In this document: piece by piece, positions 1 through 13,380 of the stretch
Position numbering within the stretch: position 1 is the stretch's first letter
How the letters are laid out: every line of letters starts with the position of its first letter
Assembly (NCBI GenBank): GCA_033239525.1
Contig: BSYO01000036.1
Coordinates: 10,128,126-10,192,125 of the forward strand
DNA: 64,000 nt
Source: Nepenthes gracilis
Lineage: Eukaryota > Streptophyta > Magnoliopsida > Caryophyllales > Nepenthaceae
Direction of reading: 5' to 3'
Notes under the pieces: generated by a model
Told to the model about the DNA's origin: nothing
Databases searched by the model: none
The model's input: the letters and a program-made list of their open reading frames with translations, nothing else
Translations under genes and position numbers: made by a program

Positions 1-1019
1 TAATAAAAAAAATCACATGATAAGTTATAAAAAAATCTATTATAAAAGTATTTAATTATAAATAATTTTAAATAAGAGTTATTTATTATAATTTGAGTGA
101 ATAATTATTAAATACAGTCTTAATATATTTTACAATTTATATAAAAAATATACTAAAAAATAACAATTAATATATAATATGTCTTAAAATAAAGATTAGA
201 ACAATGTGTTATAGTTCGTTAAGAGCGAAACATAAATCGAACCGGAATTGGATAGCGAAAATTTTTATATTTTTGTTCGTATGGCGCCGTTATATTAAAA
301 TACTATTAGATATTACCCTAAAATTATAAGTTATGCATATTCATCAAAAATTGTTAAAAATGGCATGTATGTCCCTTGGGTGCTCTCCAAGTGGTTGCAT
401 TTATAATTTACTGACGAATTATAATTTAAAATAATTTGAAAAAATTGAAATAAACCTTATGTGCAATTAATATACCATACACACAATATAAATGAAAAAT
501 ACATTTAACATTTTTAGTAAATAATTTTAATAGGTTCAAAAAATCCGATGCTCGGGCAATTAATTTCATATGTTATTGTCAGAAATCGAGTGCTCTTGCC
601 CAATTATTTTCACCTGACTCATGTCAGCCGATCATTGGTCAATTGGTAGTGCTGGCCCTACTAAAGTAAACCTTGCTTGTTTTAATATAATAAAAAAAGT
701 AAGATTTTATTTTTTTTTATCTATTTATAAATTTAAAATTTAATATTTAAAATTTTAGTATATAATTTTAAATAATTATTTTTTATTAAAAATATTTTTA
801 ATTTAACTGAATATTTGATAGCTATTAATATTATAAAAATTTAAAAATATAATTATATTTAATATTTTTTAAATCTTTATTATTGAATTTTGATCAAATT
901 ATCTTATAAATAGAAGTAGAATCTCTAAACCCCTACTAAAAGTGACAAAGTAGTACCTAACTGTTTTTTCAAGATCAGGCACATTCAAATTAATGCAATT
1001 TTTTTCACTTTTTTAAATT
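1..1019. other. AT-rich intergenic stretch, no gene seen
   Basis: This stretch is mostly A and T runs with short mixed islands near 200-300, 360-420 and 590-680. I found no long open frame, splice-linked exons, RNA gene or recognisable transposon ends. Confidence 0.6.
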
Positions 1020-2100
1020 TCTTTAATTAATCAATAAAATTAAAATATTAAAATTAAAAATGTCAAGGATATTATTATAGGAGATAAATATGCGATAAAT
1101 AATTATGACACCTTTTATATTGGGCCGGATATTTTTAATTATTTAATGTAACGATTCAACAAATATTATATTAAAAAAATAAAAAATATATATATATTTA
1201 AAATAAAATTATTTTTGGTCTTACCCTCTCTTTCTTGCTCTCTTTCCCTACTCTAATGGGACATGTCTAGTATAATCCAATCGTGCCTTAAGCTGACATT
1301 ATACTGTCTGATATAATTCAAAATATTAAACAGTACTATACACAACCTAATAATAATGTTTATTACGGACTGTGCCTTGTCATATAATAGATGACCAAGT
1401 CTACTTAATATTTTTAAATGTGATTAATAACATTAAAAAATCATGGTACAATTCAAAACAAGAAAGGTTAGGTATTGGACATATTATGTTTAAATCAAAA
1501 AAATATATTCAATTAATTTATAATGCAATCTTTTTTCAAGACAACTTGTTTTGTAAAATTTTTTTAATTAATCAATAAAATTAAAATATTAAAGTTAAAA
1601 ATGTCAAGGATGTTATTATAGGAGATAAATATGCCACGTCGAGCTGACACGTCACGACACTTGGCTTATAATATATTCGACCGGATGTGTTTATGGTTAT
1701 ACTATGCCATGGAACGGATCAACACGGTACAATTTATATATTTAAAAAATAAAAAATATATATATTTAAAATAAAATTATTTTTAGTCTTACCCTCTCTC
1801 TCTTGCTCTCTCTCCCTATTCTAACGGGATGTGTCTAGTATAATCCAATCGTGTCTTAAGCTGACATTATACTGCCTCATATAATTCAAAATGTTTAACA
1901 GTATTATACACGACCTAATAATAATGTTTATTATGGACCGTGTCATGTCGTGTAATAGATGATTCAGTCTACTTAATATTTTTAAATGTGATTAATGACA
2001 TTAAAAAATTATGGTACAATTCAAAATAAGAAAGGTTAGGTATACGGAAATGGACATATTATGTTAAAATTAAAAAAAATATATATAATTAATTTATAAT
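1020..2100. repeat. Two-copy direct tandem duplication, about 550 bp per unit
   Basis: The sequence starting near 1021 is repeated starting near 1561. Both copies share the run from 'atcaataaaattaaaat', a CT-rich block (1221 and 1789) and a block around 'catggtacaattc' or its variant. The offset is 540 bp at the start and 568 bp later, so the second unit gained about 28 bp around 1634-1740. The copies differ at many single bases, so the duplication is not recent. No coding potential is visible; the 68-codon frame at 1372-1578 is AT-rich and unsupported. Confidence 0.7.
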
Positions 2101-2706
2101 ATTTCTAATCTTATGACTTTCCAAGTCAACTTCATGCTTCTCCGAATTGTTGAAGACTTCAATGCTGCACGTCGTCGATATAAGAAATAATAGGCCCAAT
2201 ATATTAATAAAAAAATTTTTAATATGAAAATATTAATAATTAAGTAAAAATTAATATAATAATTTTATTTATTAATTAATGTGAGTATTTATCTAATAAA
2301 AAAAATTGAATCAATTAATAGCACTTTAATATATGTTTAATGATATGTTATTTATATCAAGCAAATATAAGTTAGTTTACTTTGGATGACTTCCTATTGA
2401 TTAATTTTTTTAGATAAATATCTTATTAAAAATATTTACTTAAAATTATTAAAAAATATATATTTTATTTTATTTAAATTATTACTTAAAAAATATATAT
2501 CGTTAATAATTTTTCTGTATAAGCCTCCGTAGCTAGACTTATAATTCAAAGTAAGCTTGATATATTTATAAGAAATTCTATTTTATTCGAATGAAAAGAT
2601 TATAGTAGAGATAAGAAAACACCCTTTAGACCAGAGCTATTATAGTTTTTCTGATTAGCCAATTTTTATATTCACGCAATAATTAAAATTAAAATCACGT
2701 TATTCT
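2101..2706. other. AT-rich intergenic stretch, no gene seen
   Basis: A/T-dominated sequence between the tandem duplication and a gypsy-type LTR. I see nothing coding. Confidence 0.55.
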
Positions 2707-3844
2707 TGATCCGACTTTCAACAGATTCGGATGATCCTCTTGCTCTCGCCTTGGCTCCTTTCGAATGGATCCTGCACACCACTAAACAAAACAGAGGTCA
2801 AACAGATTCGGCTGGGGTGTTGCTCCACCGAAAATACTTCAACGCTGCTCACCAAACAGTTTTAAAAGGAAGAACTAAATTAAGAGAAAAAGAGAGAGAC
2901 AGAGTGAGTGTTTGATCCAGATGTAAGAGAGACGCTTAGCCTTTTCTTAAATGGAAGGTGAGAGAAAGAAATATGCCGGCCAAAGCATACTTGTCAGCCT
3001 TAGGGTTTTGGAGAACGTGGGTGAAAAGCAGATCTCCGAGAGCACTCGCTCGTGTTGTAGAGAGCGTATGCAATTGAGTGGATGGTCAAAGTGTAATTGA
3101 GAGCGCTCATTACATTACAAAAGTATGCCTTGAATGATTATTCAACGGCATCTTTTATAGTTGAGAACGATCCTCCTTCTTTGGAAGTCGAATCGCTTTC
3201 TCGATTCGCCTTCGCCCATTTTCCTGAAAGTTAGACGCCATTATTGTCGTTCGATCGTGATTGCTTTTCTAAGACGCTACCACCTTTCCAAACGTGCGCT
3301 TCCTTCTATGCATGTCAGTTTGAAAAGTTTTTACTAAGCAAGATTTGGAGAAAATCGGCGCCTTCCTTATATGGAGGCGCCAAGATTGCCAATATTCTTT
3401 TTTGTGCGCTCTAAAATCGTGAAATATACTCATTAAAGCCGTTCTTGGCACCTTTTGATGATTGCCTAAACGGCTGATTCTTTGTAGGTAGGCATATTAG
3501 GGCCTGACGTGCGAAACGCGATTGGGCCAACGCTTGAGTTGGACCGCCTCATACATGTTGGCTACCTCATGGAAGATGTCCATCATTAGCCACCTCGATG
3601 GGCCGTCATGGATTCGAGTGGGCTGACCCACATCAGTAAAGCATTTTTGGGCCCAATACGCATGTTAACAACGCTTGAAATGACCGTCCACAGGTCATTG
3701 CTGGCTTGACGATCAACGCCAATGCTGATCATTCCGAGCCTTTCTAACTTTTGGACTTCCACCAGGCTTTTCCACCAGGCCAAGAATACCCTTCAAAATA
3801 AATATTCTGATTTTTTAGCTAACCCATTTTTGTTATACCCATCA
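2707..3844 (-). mobile_element. Probable solo LTR of a Tat-type Ty3/gypsy element
   Basis: The block resembles the LTR at 36363-37339 in ordered short matches. Both begin with 'tgat', then carry 'acagattcgga', a 'cgaaaatacttcaacgctg'-like segment, a 'gtgagtgttt' segment and a 'ttttatag' TATA-like site preceded by 'ggcat'. Both end near 'catca', so in the minus sense the LTR starts TGATGGG. It is much less AT-rich than its flanks. I saw no clean 5-bp target duplication, so it is old, rearranged or mis-bounded. Short open frames inside are not genes. Confidence 0.55.
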
Positions 3845-4139
3845 AAAAAATATTAAATATTAGTTAACCATCTTAAACACCTTGAATAAATATTTATTTA
3901 CTCAATAAATATTAAATATTAATTTGGTTGGTGAAAATAAAAATTCTATTTTCACTTTATTTTCAGTAAAATATTTATTTTACCATTTCGCTTCTTTTTT
4001 ATATGAAATAAATATTCCTAAAAAAAATTTATTTCTTCAACTTGAAAAATAAAAAATATCATATGCTCTTAAGTATTTTTATTTATTATATATAAGGAAT
4101 AGTTATTCCTATAACTCGTAAATTTTATTCTCATTTTGC

Positions 4140-4173
<34 letters not shown>

Positions 4174-4446
4174 GTAGAGGATATCATTGTCGTCGAAAAT
4201 ATCATTGTGAAAACATGTAGACATTATTCATTCTTCAATGTCCAAAATTTTTTTTCTTAAATAGAGATAAAAAAATTATTAATATAAATTTTTACCATAT
4301 TTCTTATACTATTACTATATATTAAATATTAAAATATTAACTCTCAACTTATTCTATTCCAATAAACAAATATAAGAGTAAAAATTTTCTAATTTTATTT
4401 TTATATTATTCTATTTTTTAAAAATAACTATTTTATTTCTACCATA
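3845..4446. other. AT-rich spacer with (ATT)n microsatellite at 4141-4173
   Basis: About eleven uninterrupted ATT units lie at 4141-4173. The rest is AT-rich with no gene signal. Confidence 0.7.
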
Positions 4447-7245
4447 TTTTATTTTAATAATCAAATATATCATAAATATAATCTCAACCATTAATTCTTA
4501 ATTTTAGTGGGTTTGTAGATGAAAAAATCAACCCATTTAAGGACGATATCATATTTTCTTTATACTAATAATAAAGTCATATCTTACCTATTTATTTATA
4601 TTTAACTTTATCCGATAATATATTAATAAATAAGCACCTCATCATCAAAAGTATCAAACTGATGCCCCCAAATCAGTTCTCTTCTCACCCATCAATTGCA
4701 AAAAGACCGTTTTCTGTGACCAAAAGGCATTGTCCCCATACGCTGGCGGTTAGTACAAGAGCATGCTTTATTCTTCATCCCTAAAAAAAACAAAAACAAA
4801 AACAAAAACCTCTCCAAAAGTGTCCAATTACCAAATCAGCACTCAAACATTGAGAATTGCAAAAATACAAAACAATTAGACCAACAATGGCAGCTGACTT
4901 AACTGCAACAGAGCTAGGCATCCTGCCCTTATCTTTCCTAGAGAAAACAGCCTCATACAAGGGCAAATTAATCAGCACAAAAGCCCCGCACAGCCAAATC
5001 TGTAGGGCCATTGTCTCCAAAACCGCAGTCCACCACCCTTCGACCGCCACTTTGTACGCCCCCACCGCCAAACACAGCAAATTCAGCAACGCAAGCGTTG
5101 TCAACACAGTGAATATTGGAGAAGAGACCCCGAACTCCATGATCTCTTTCTCGTACCTCTTTGACACATCATCTTCAGACACCTTCGCTGTGACTGCAAA
5201 CTTCATGTTTGAGAGGCCGACGAGATTGAGAATGGTGTCGACAAATGCAAACAGGTACGATGATGTTTGCTTGTAGAGCCATATTCGTTGCCCGTTCCAA
5301 TAGCCCTTTGCAGTCCCCTTGCAGTAAAGAAACTCCGATAGGCTAGACGAACACTTGGCCACAACGATGTACACGAACGGGAGAAACCACGGGTTTGAGA
5401 CCTGAATTTAGAAGAATGCAAACCCAAAACTCATCATGATCATAATAAATGAAATCGCAAGAGTTAATAACAATTTAAGCTTTTAATTGTTTCCACATCA
5501 TAGGTCACCAATGATCTTTAATTTACATTAAAAATGGACATTACCAAAATTGCTTTGCTTGGTTTGCTTCGGTCAAAATTTTATAGGATTTGATCAATGT
5601 ATATGAATATTATAAATGGGTCTAGTAAAAATATATGCCAAGTTTTTTGGGTCAGGATTGATCATGGGTAAAAAAGTAATTGACTTGGCAGGTTGTAAAT
5701 ATATATATTTTTATTTTAAATAAATCTCATATTTAATAAAATCATTTCAATAGATTATATTTTTGAATAATTAATAACTTTTTATATAAAGATTCTACAT
5801 TTTAATATAAAATTAGAGAATACATTTTGAAATTTTTAATATTTTTAAGTATTTTATTTTAATAATCAAATATATCATAAATATAATCTCAACCATTAAT
5901 TCTTAATTTTAGTGGGTTTGTAGATGAAAAAATCAACCCATTTAAGGACGATCATATTTTCTTTATACTAATAATAACGTCATATCTTACCTATTTATTT
6001 ATATTTAACTTTATCCGATAATATATTAATAAATAAGCACCTCATCATCAAAAGTATCAAACTGATGCCCCCAAATCAGTTCTCTTCTCACCCATCAATT
6101 GCAAAAAGACCGTTTTCTGTGACCAAAAGGCACTGTCCCCATACGCTGGCGGTTAGTACAAGAGCATGCTTTATTCTTCATCCCTAAAAAAAAAAAAAAA
6201 AAAACCTCTCCAAAAGTGTCCAATTACCAAATCAGCACTCAAACATTGAGAATTGCAAAAAATACAAAAACAATTAGACCAACAATGGCAGCTGACTTAA
6301 CCGCAACAGAGCTAGGCATCCTGCCCTTATCTTTCCTAGAGAAAACAGCCTCATACAAGGGCAAATTAATCAGCACAAAAGCCCCGCACAGCCAAATCTG
6401 TAGGGCCATTGTCTCCAAAACCGCAGTCCACCACCCTTCGACCGCCACTTTGTACGCCCCCACCGCCAAACACAGCAAATTCAGCAACGCAAGTGTTGTC
6501 AACACGGTGAATATTGGAGAAGAGACCCCGAACTCCATGATCTCTTTCTCGTACCTCTTTGACACATCATCTTCGGACACCTTCGCTGTGACTGCAAACT
6601 TCATGTTTGAGAGGCCGACAAGATTGAGAATGGTGTCGACAAATGCAAACAGGTACGATGATGTTTGCTTGTAGAGCCATATTCGTTGCCCGTTCCAATA
6701 GCCCTTTGCAGTCCCCTTGCAGTAAAGAAACTCCGACAGGCTAGACGAACACTTGGCCACAACGATGTACACGAACGGGAGAAACCACGGGCTAGAGACC
6801 TGAATTTAGAAGAATGCAAACCCAAAACTCATCATGATCATAATAAATGAAATCGCAAGAGTTAATAACAATTTAAGCTTTTAATTGTTTCCACATCATA
6901 GGTCACCAATGATCTTTAATTTACATTAAAAATGGACATTACCAAAATTGGTTTGCTTGATTTGCTTGGGTCAAAATTTTATAGGATTTGATCAATGCAT
7001 ATGAATATTATAAATGGGTATAGTAAAAATATATGCCAAGTTTTTTGGGTCAGGATTGATCATGGGTAAAAAAGTAATTGAATTGGCAGGTTGTAAATAT
7101 ATATTTTTTTATTTTAAATAAATCCCATATTTAAAAAAATTATTTCAATAGATTATATTTTTGAATAATTAATAACTTTTTATATAAAGATTCTACATTT
7201 TAATATAAAATTAGAGAATACATTTTGAAATATTTAATATTTTAA
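4447..7245. repeat. Tandem duplication (about 1.4 kb x 2) carrying the CslE terminal exon
   Basis: The sequence from about 4447 to 5850 is repeated almost base for base from about 5851 to 7245, head to tail. The offset is 1405 bp at the left and 1398 bp at the right because of small indels in A-runs. Each unit contains the last CslE exon with its acceptor, the putative 3' flank and part of the preceding intron. In the coding part I counted eight substitutions. The near-identity of the non-coding parts suggests a recent event. Confidence 0.93.
4781..5401 (-). pseudogene. Duplicated CslE terminal exon, distal copy
   Basis: This is the second copy of CslE exon 8, downstream of the complete gene in the transcription direction. 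It keeps an acceptor ('aaattcag' then GTC at 5401) in phase 0 with the exon 7 donor, so it could be used as an alternative last exon. From the conserved VYIVVAKC start to VGLIV the protein equals the proximal exon. Of eight base differences seven are silent and one changes Ser to Asn in the third codon. Two missing A bases near the 3' end (two A-runs at 4861-4877) shift the frame, replacing the short hydrophobic C-terminus with a different, longer Cys/Phe-rich tail (206 residues for the exon against 186). It has no upstream exons of its own. It could be a non-functional relic or an alternative 3' end. Confidence 0.8.
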
Positions 7246-10200
7246 AGTAATTTTTATGTGAATATGAAATTTTAAATAAACTACTTCAAAATAACAATAT
7301 CTATAGACCGGTCCGAACCGGTCTGATAGGGATTATGGACAAGCACGGTCATGGTTTGAGCCCTAGAGTCCAAGCCATGTCTAGCTTGATTCGACTCAAT
7401 AGTCATAAATTTTCACCTACATCCAATCCATGTTCAACCAAACCTCGGTTTGGAGTAAAGACCAATAAAATATTTTGATTGTATCGGATATCGATATGTT
7501 AGCTCAGAAAAAGTCAGTGTTGGTTAACCAATAACGACAGAAGCAGGGGATCAGAAGGGGAATACCTCTGGGAACAAGGGGATACCAGCGGCCATACAAA
7601 GGGCCGGGACAGTGCAGTAATATACGGTCGGCAAGGAGTTGACTGCCCTAAGGTTGTAGTGACAATAAGCCAATTGATGGACAAGGCTGATCCGGTTGTG
7701 CCCGTAAACCAAAGGGCAGTAACGCGAGAGAGTGATTTGAAGGTTCCCCTCGCCCCATCTCTTTTGCTGAGCCAAAACCTGAGACAATGACGTGGGTGCG
7801 AGCCCTACAAAACCGGGCCTTTCCGGGTTGAAGTACACTGATTTCCAGCCCTTGCACTGGATTCCAAGCCCAGTTACGAAATCTTCCACTGCAATGCCAT
7901 ATTTCACACCCATCTGCAGATAAAAAAAAAAGATTCAGCTATTATTTTCTCGGTCGAGGAAACTTTATGCACAAATTAATCAGATAGCGTTCCAGTGCAT
8001 AAAGCTTCCATATGCTCGCGGTCCAAGGAACAATTGAATCAATATTATATTTATTATATACGATATTATCTTATATTTTTACCAAAAAAAACGTTTTCAT
8101 GACTCGAACCAGCAGCCTAACAATTTCAATAAATAAATTCTATTGGGGTCAATAAAATATTTGAGTTCATTTACTAATATTTTCATATCTGATTTTTTTT
8201 TTTTATTTATTAATATATTTTTTTTCCGGTTGGGTCAATTTGGTGGGAATCAATTCAAGAGCAGGGACGAAGTTAGACTAATTTGGAAACGTTAGGCAAT
8301 TTACTTAATACATACTATTCTTCTTCTGGCCTATCTTTTAATCGTCTGAACTACTTTAAATGTCCTTCCCTTGTATTTTATTGTCATATTTTTCTCTCAT
8401 CTTTTATTGTCATTAAACTCATCAATCATAATTCATAACTATTATACATATTATTTAATGTTTGTCCATAAAGTATAGCAGATCTAACCAATACTGTAAA
8501 ATGTGCAAAAACTTAAGACATAAAAGAGTGACCTCTTTTCCCCATTGAGTGTTCAGCTCATAGCTGCAGCTAGCAACAGCCTTTGCTTTTTCTTCCAACT
8601 CTTCCACGCTCCCTTCCATTGTAGCTTGCCTTCTCTTTGGAATCCCAAGATCCTTACTAAACTTCATCCCTGATATTGCTTCTCTTCTGTGAAAGCATCC
8701 GCTCCCAATGTAATTCGATCCTCCACAGCCATCTAATCCGTGTAATTCCACCTTCACAACATAAATCAACACATATAATACGAAATACTCAACACCAAGC
8801 TCAGAATCTTACTTCTGTACTGCGTATAAATATGAAAGTATGACAAGAATATGACAATTGCTTACTTCAGTAGGTATCCTTAGAGAGGTACCATATAATT
8901 CGTTCTTTGTAAGGTTTTCAAACCTCTGAGGGAATTGCACATAAGCAATCTGATGACCCTTCTTTTCGTCCATGAAGAAGCAGAGGGCGTCACGCACAGC
9001 TTGGGAATTGTTAGAGTACATATCACAGTCAACGTTCAGGATAATCTGTCCTTTGGTTATCTCCGATGATACCCTGATCTGCAAAATGATTCACAAGGCG
9101 CTTTGATTTCATGTCCTGATACAAAAGCATACTAATACGTGTCGACTGATTTTTTTCTTTGTTTCAGGCAGACCAAAGTCTTCTGTATGAATCCATATGC
9201 TTTTAAAAGTATAAAACATGTATGGATAGGAAATATGAAGCTCAACTTTAATAAAATCGAATAGAACTCTTGAGATATGTAAATATATGATAAAATTGTC
9301 AAATTTTAGAATGTAACTTGATTTTAATGTCATTAGAAGAAAACAGAATTTGCATTCATGATATCTGAAAAAGATACAGATCACCTGATACGGAAAATAA
9401 TGATAAGGTTATGCAGATAAAAAGTGTGCGTGTAGGGGGATCCATTTACCAATGCATTCATAGATCCAGCTTTGAAGTGGTGGAAATGATGAGGCCTTTT
9501 CTCTCGAGCCAAATAGACCAGACTAGGCAATGTCAACCCTTCGATGTCTTTCTCGTTAGGGTTTCTCCCATCGATCACAATCTACATATAGAAAAATCAA
9601 CAGAAATCAATCTCCAAAACAGCACAGCATTCTCACGCATGAAAGAATTTGATTCAGTTAGATCAAAATTCCATCCATATACAATTCTCAAATTGGAAAC
9701 AATTAGTTCCATAAATAAGCTCAATAATTTCGAACTTTTTGTTCTATGATAGAGCTTAGGAAATCTTCATTGAAATTCCACAATCAACCAGTACCTGAAC
9801 AATGGCATCATGATCGTTCCGTGAAACAAACGAGTCCCATTTGGAAAACCCGTTATGTTTTGCACGAATTTCTGCGGGAATTCGACCGAGCTTTGTTGTT
9901 GTTTCAACCCGATTCTTCATTTCTTCGTACAGTGTCTTCACGATCGGTATCAAAGCAGCTTGATTAGTATCAAGATCAATAGATTATACAACAACAACAG
10001 ATCCTCAGGCATATGAACGCTTAATAGATCATGATGGATATAACTAATAGATTACCTTGATTGATGCAAAAGCGACTGCATGGTCACCACCAATAGACTT
10101 AGGCACTGATCTGAAATAAACTGCAGGTGATCTTGGTTCCACATTATACTTTCTGCAGTACGGCAACCAATGTTTGGAGAAGTCAGAGGCCTCCAAGAGA

Positions 10201-11066
10201 GCATAGAACGTGAGGTCCGAGCCTCCATCGTCGGATAAGTATACACTAAGCTTTTCGGTGGGGTAGTCGTAAGCCATAAGCGCCAAGACTGTGTTGATTA
10301 CGAGTATCGGTGGCTCTAATGTGGGATCGGCGGTGCACACGAATATATCCACGCCGGGTAAGTCGTGCTCGTACCTAAGGCAAAAGCAACTTCATTATCA
10401 CGATGATTTATGCATCAGAAATGGTTGATTATAGCGATTTAACGAAGAATTTCGAACTTTCACTTCGTAAATACGGACAAATTGGGCGTAAATAACCTCA
10501 ACAATAAAGATTATGCTCAAGGTAAGTTCAAATGGGTAGCAGTAGAAACTAAGGCAGTGATTACGGAGCTAAAAATCATGCTCAACGTAATATCAATTAG
10601 ACAGCAGTAGAAATCGAATCCCTACTTACTGATCCAAGCGTCATGTTCATCGGAAGTTCAAACACATAGAAATAGGAATTGAACTTGTGATTACTGAGCC
10701 AAGAGTTTAAATCCGACACTTTGAGTTATTTCAAACCCAGCCAAAAAAATCTCCTAGTAGTTTTAGAGAGAGAGAGAGAGAGTGAGAGAGAGATGACCTT
10801 TTGAGGCGATCCTTGAAGGTATGGCGATAGATGATATTCCAACGGAGAAGAAGCGAAAGAAGGCAGTGAAAACCAAGCCATAGCTCAGCGGCAAACAGCC
10901 CAATCCACGCCCATCGGCCGGCGCCGCCTTTTTCGGGCACATGGGTTGCTCTGTAAACCCATATCAAGCACAAGCTTGCGAACATGGAGCTTATCACTAT
11001 CCTATACACCGCTATTATCTTCCCATGCTTCGTCTCGAACAGAGGAACATACCCATCGCTCCCCAT
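6239..11066 (-). CDS. CslE: Cellulose synthase-like protein E (GT2 family), 8 exons
   Basis: This is a processive family 2 glycosyltransferase of the plant CslE group, a multi-pass membrane protein (Golgi or ER expected) that uses nucleotide sugars; the CslE product is not established. Exons on the minus strand: 11066-10798, 10374-10056, 9935-9795, 9581-9450, 9078-8866, 8751-8533, 7913-7566 and 6799-6239. All junctions are GT-AG and in frame, giving 733 residues, close to Arabidopsis CslE1. Motifs: DDGG at 138-141, DCD at 304-306, VED at 440-442 (TED position) and QQKRW at 480-484. Two N-terminal membrane helices (about 17-40, 52-76) and a C-terminal group match the family. I chose the ATG at 11066 (G at -3, G at +4); an in-frame ATG at 11123 adds 19 residues but has T at -3. 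The exon 3 acceptor is the least certain junction. The last exon lies in a tandem duplication. Confidence 0.93.
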
Positions 11067-11123
11067 CTCTCTCTCCGTCTCTCTATAAAACGTACGATTG
11101 AATCGGAGACGGCCATCCGGCAT

Positions 11124-11398
11124 TTAAACAACGTTGAAAGCCTCAGGGAGATTCTTTTTCTTTAATCGTTTTTAATGCATTTTTTTTAAAAAAAGGTTTT
11201 ACATATTTTAAAAATAAATGATATTTTTATATAATTTTTACTTTTTTAAAATATTATTAATAACTTTTTATTAATACTCATAAATATATATATATATATA
11301 TTTATTTATATATATAGAAAAATATTATATTAGTAAATATCTCACAATAATAATTAAAACAGTTCTCTAATTTTTTTAAAAAATATTTTTTTATTACA

Positions 11399-11431
<33 letters not shown>

Positions 11432-12740
11432 TCTTATGAAAATAAATAAAATATTATTTAATAATATATGCCTGGTAATGGTAGTTGAAAAATATTTTCA
11501 ATATTTTTCAAAAACTTTACTTTAATTATTTAATATTTTATTTATCTATTGATATAAATATATTTATATAAAAATAAATAAATAAATAAATAATATGTTA
11601 ATTAATAGCATATGCTTAAAGAATCTCTTTCAAATTTCTTTTAAATTTCAAATTAAAATTAAAAAAAACCTAAATACTAATTAAAGTTTTGTTTTTTTTT
11701 CCCAAATGATTGGAAATTTTTAGAAAATACCAACTCACAATTTTTTCAATAATTATAAATATTTTAAAAGTGCTGAGGGACAGAATTTAAGATAATATTT
11801 TAATATATTATTTTAATTTTAAAATTTTATATTATAAAAATTGATTTCAATTATTAATCAAATAATAATATTTAATATTTAAAATGACTATAATTTAATA
11901 TGAATTAACTTATAAAAAATTGATATTCAGAATTGTTTTTTTTTTCTAAATTATTCAAAATGATGCTTAATATAAAACACACAGATTAATTTAATTTTTT
12001 TTATTTTCTTAATTTTTAATTAAGACAGATGATGAGCCAATAGGAATAATTTAAATTTATTAATGCAACATGCATCTCACTCTGTTATCATCTTACGTGA
12101 TTAATCATGCTCGTTTGAAAGTCAGCAGCTTAAAAAAAACAATTATATATTTAATTATACACTAATTTTTATTAATATTATTAAAATTAATATCAAATAA
12201 CATATAAATAAAAATATTAAAATAAAATAAAATTTATATTTATTTTTAATAATTTTAATATAAATAAAAATATATATTTAACAGGTGTTATTTTGATGTT
12301 AAAAATAATTTTTAATTAATTTTTTAATTTTTTTATATTTTAATTTTAAATTTAATAGATATTAATATTTTTAATAATAAAAAAATAATTATATTAAAAA
12401 TATAAAATATAATAAAATACCCACCATCAGATTTATTTCTATGGGTGGAGGACGTCAATGACGCTGGCGCACTGGCCATTAGAACGCCACCCGTTCTTTA
12501 ATCAATACTTGTAAGAGTTGTTAAAATCACTAAATAATTAGTCTTTCGGCAATAATTTATAATTTTAAACAAATTAATTAATTTTTTTATTACATATTAT
12601 AATTTAAGATAATAACTACAAAGTGGACAAACTAACAACTCATAATAAATAATCATTATCTATATAAAAATACTTAAATTGCTGATCACAAGTTTAAATT
12701 TTATTATTTCATATATAAATATGTCTGATAGATGATTTTA
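11124..12740. other. AT-rich upstream region of CslE, no other gene seen
   Basis: This includes TA microsatellites at about 11285-11301 and 11405-11432. I could not identify a convincing TATA box for the CslE gene; its promoter should lie just right of 11124. A short GC-richer island at 12440-12500 has no recognisable identity. Confidence 0.5.
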
Positions 12741-13333
12741 CGAATCGAAAATTTATCCCAAGCCCACAAATTACGAGTAGAGATTGATGGGTCCAACATG
12801 GATCTAAACTGAAACCAATGAAACCCAATTGGAAGAAATCGGGTTCGATCAGCAGAAGGGTGGAGCTCAACAATAGCGCCTCAAGAGATTAAGAAGCAAT
12901 GCCCAATTGGCGTTCTAAGTACATAACCAATCAGTGTCGCTCATACCCCTATAGAGGCAACCATAGATTATCGACACGGGAAGCCCAGACTCAGGGAATG
13001 TTAATCAATGGGAGATAATGTTAACGTTGACAAGCCGTAACACAAGTCGCTCCAACAGCTACTCAGCCAATCTAAACAAAATCAAACAGGTCTGCGTTGC
13101 CCACGCCCGACAATAGTCTCCACGCTTTCACAAGGCGATGACTGATACCGTTGGCCATAGCCAGCGCGCAGTACCCGGCGAATCCTGGTAAGGCCTTTGT
13201 CGGAGATTTTGACTCCCAAAAACCTCCCTAAAAGAGCCTACAAATACCCTCTCCAACAACGGAGAGGAGAGGGATTCCCACTTTCACAAACTGCCTAATC
13301 GGTGACCTGAGGTCAAGATTCTGATCCTCACAC
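12741..13333 (+). mobile_element. Unclassified retrotransposon-derived sequence (LTR-like)
   Basis: Base composition changes abruptly from AT-rich to balanced at about 12740. A TATA-like 'cctacaaatacc' at about 13230 is followed by a purine-rich leader, as in LTRs transcribed on the plus strand. A phrase 'cccagactcaggga' at about 12987 recurs near 16210 beyond the TRIM array. I see no protein domain and cannot place the family. Confidence 0.35.
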
Positions 13334-13339
13334 TGTAGA

Positions 13340-13380
13340 GTCCCACATCGGATGGTGAGGGAACAAAACGTGACTTTATA
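13340..13380 (+). promoter_or_regulatory. snRNA-type USE plus TATA box in TRIM LTR 1
   Basis: GTCCCACATCG at 13340-13350 matches exactly the plant snRNA upstream sequence element RTCCCACATCG. TTTATAAG begins at 13375, 24 bp after the USE. In plant snRNA genes this shorter spacing is typical of Pol III (U6/U3) promoters and about ten more bases is typical of Pol II. A TTTT run at 13412-13415 would stop a Pol III transcript early, so the polymerase used is uncertain. Confidence 0.65.

Noticed and set aside
6216..6674. Open frame of about 150 codons on the plus strand (and its twin at 4857-5276)
   Set aside because: It is the antisense shadow of the CslE terminal exon. The minus-strand protein is the recognisable one, with family-level similarity and correct splice sites.
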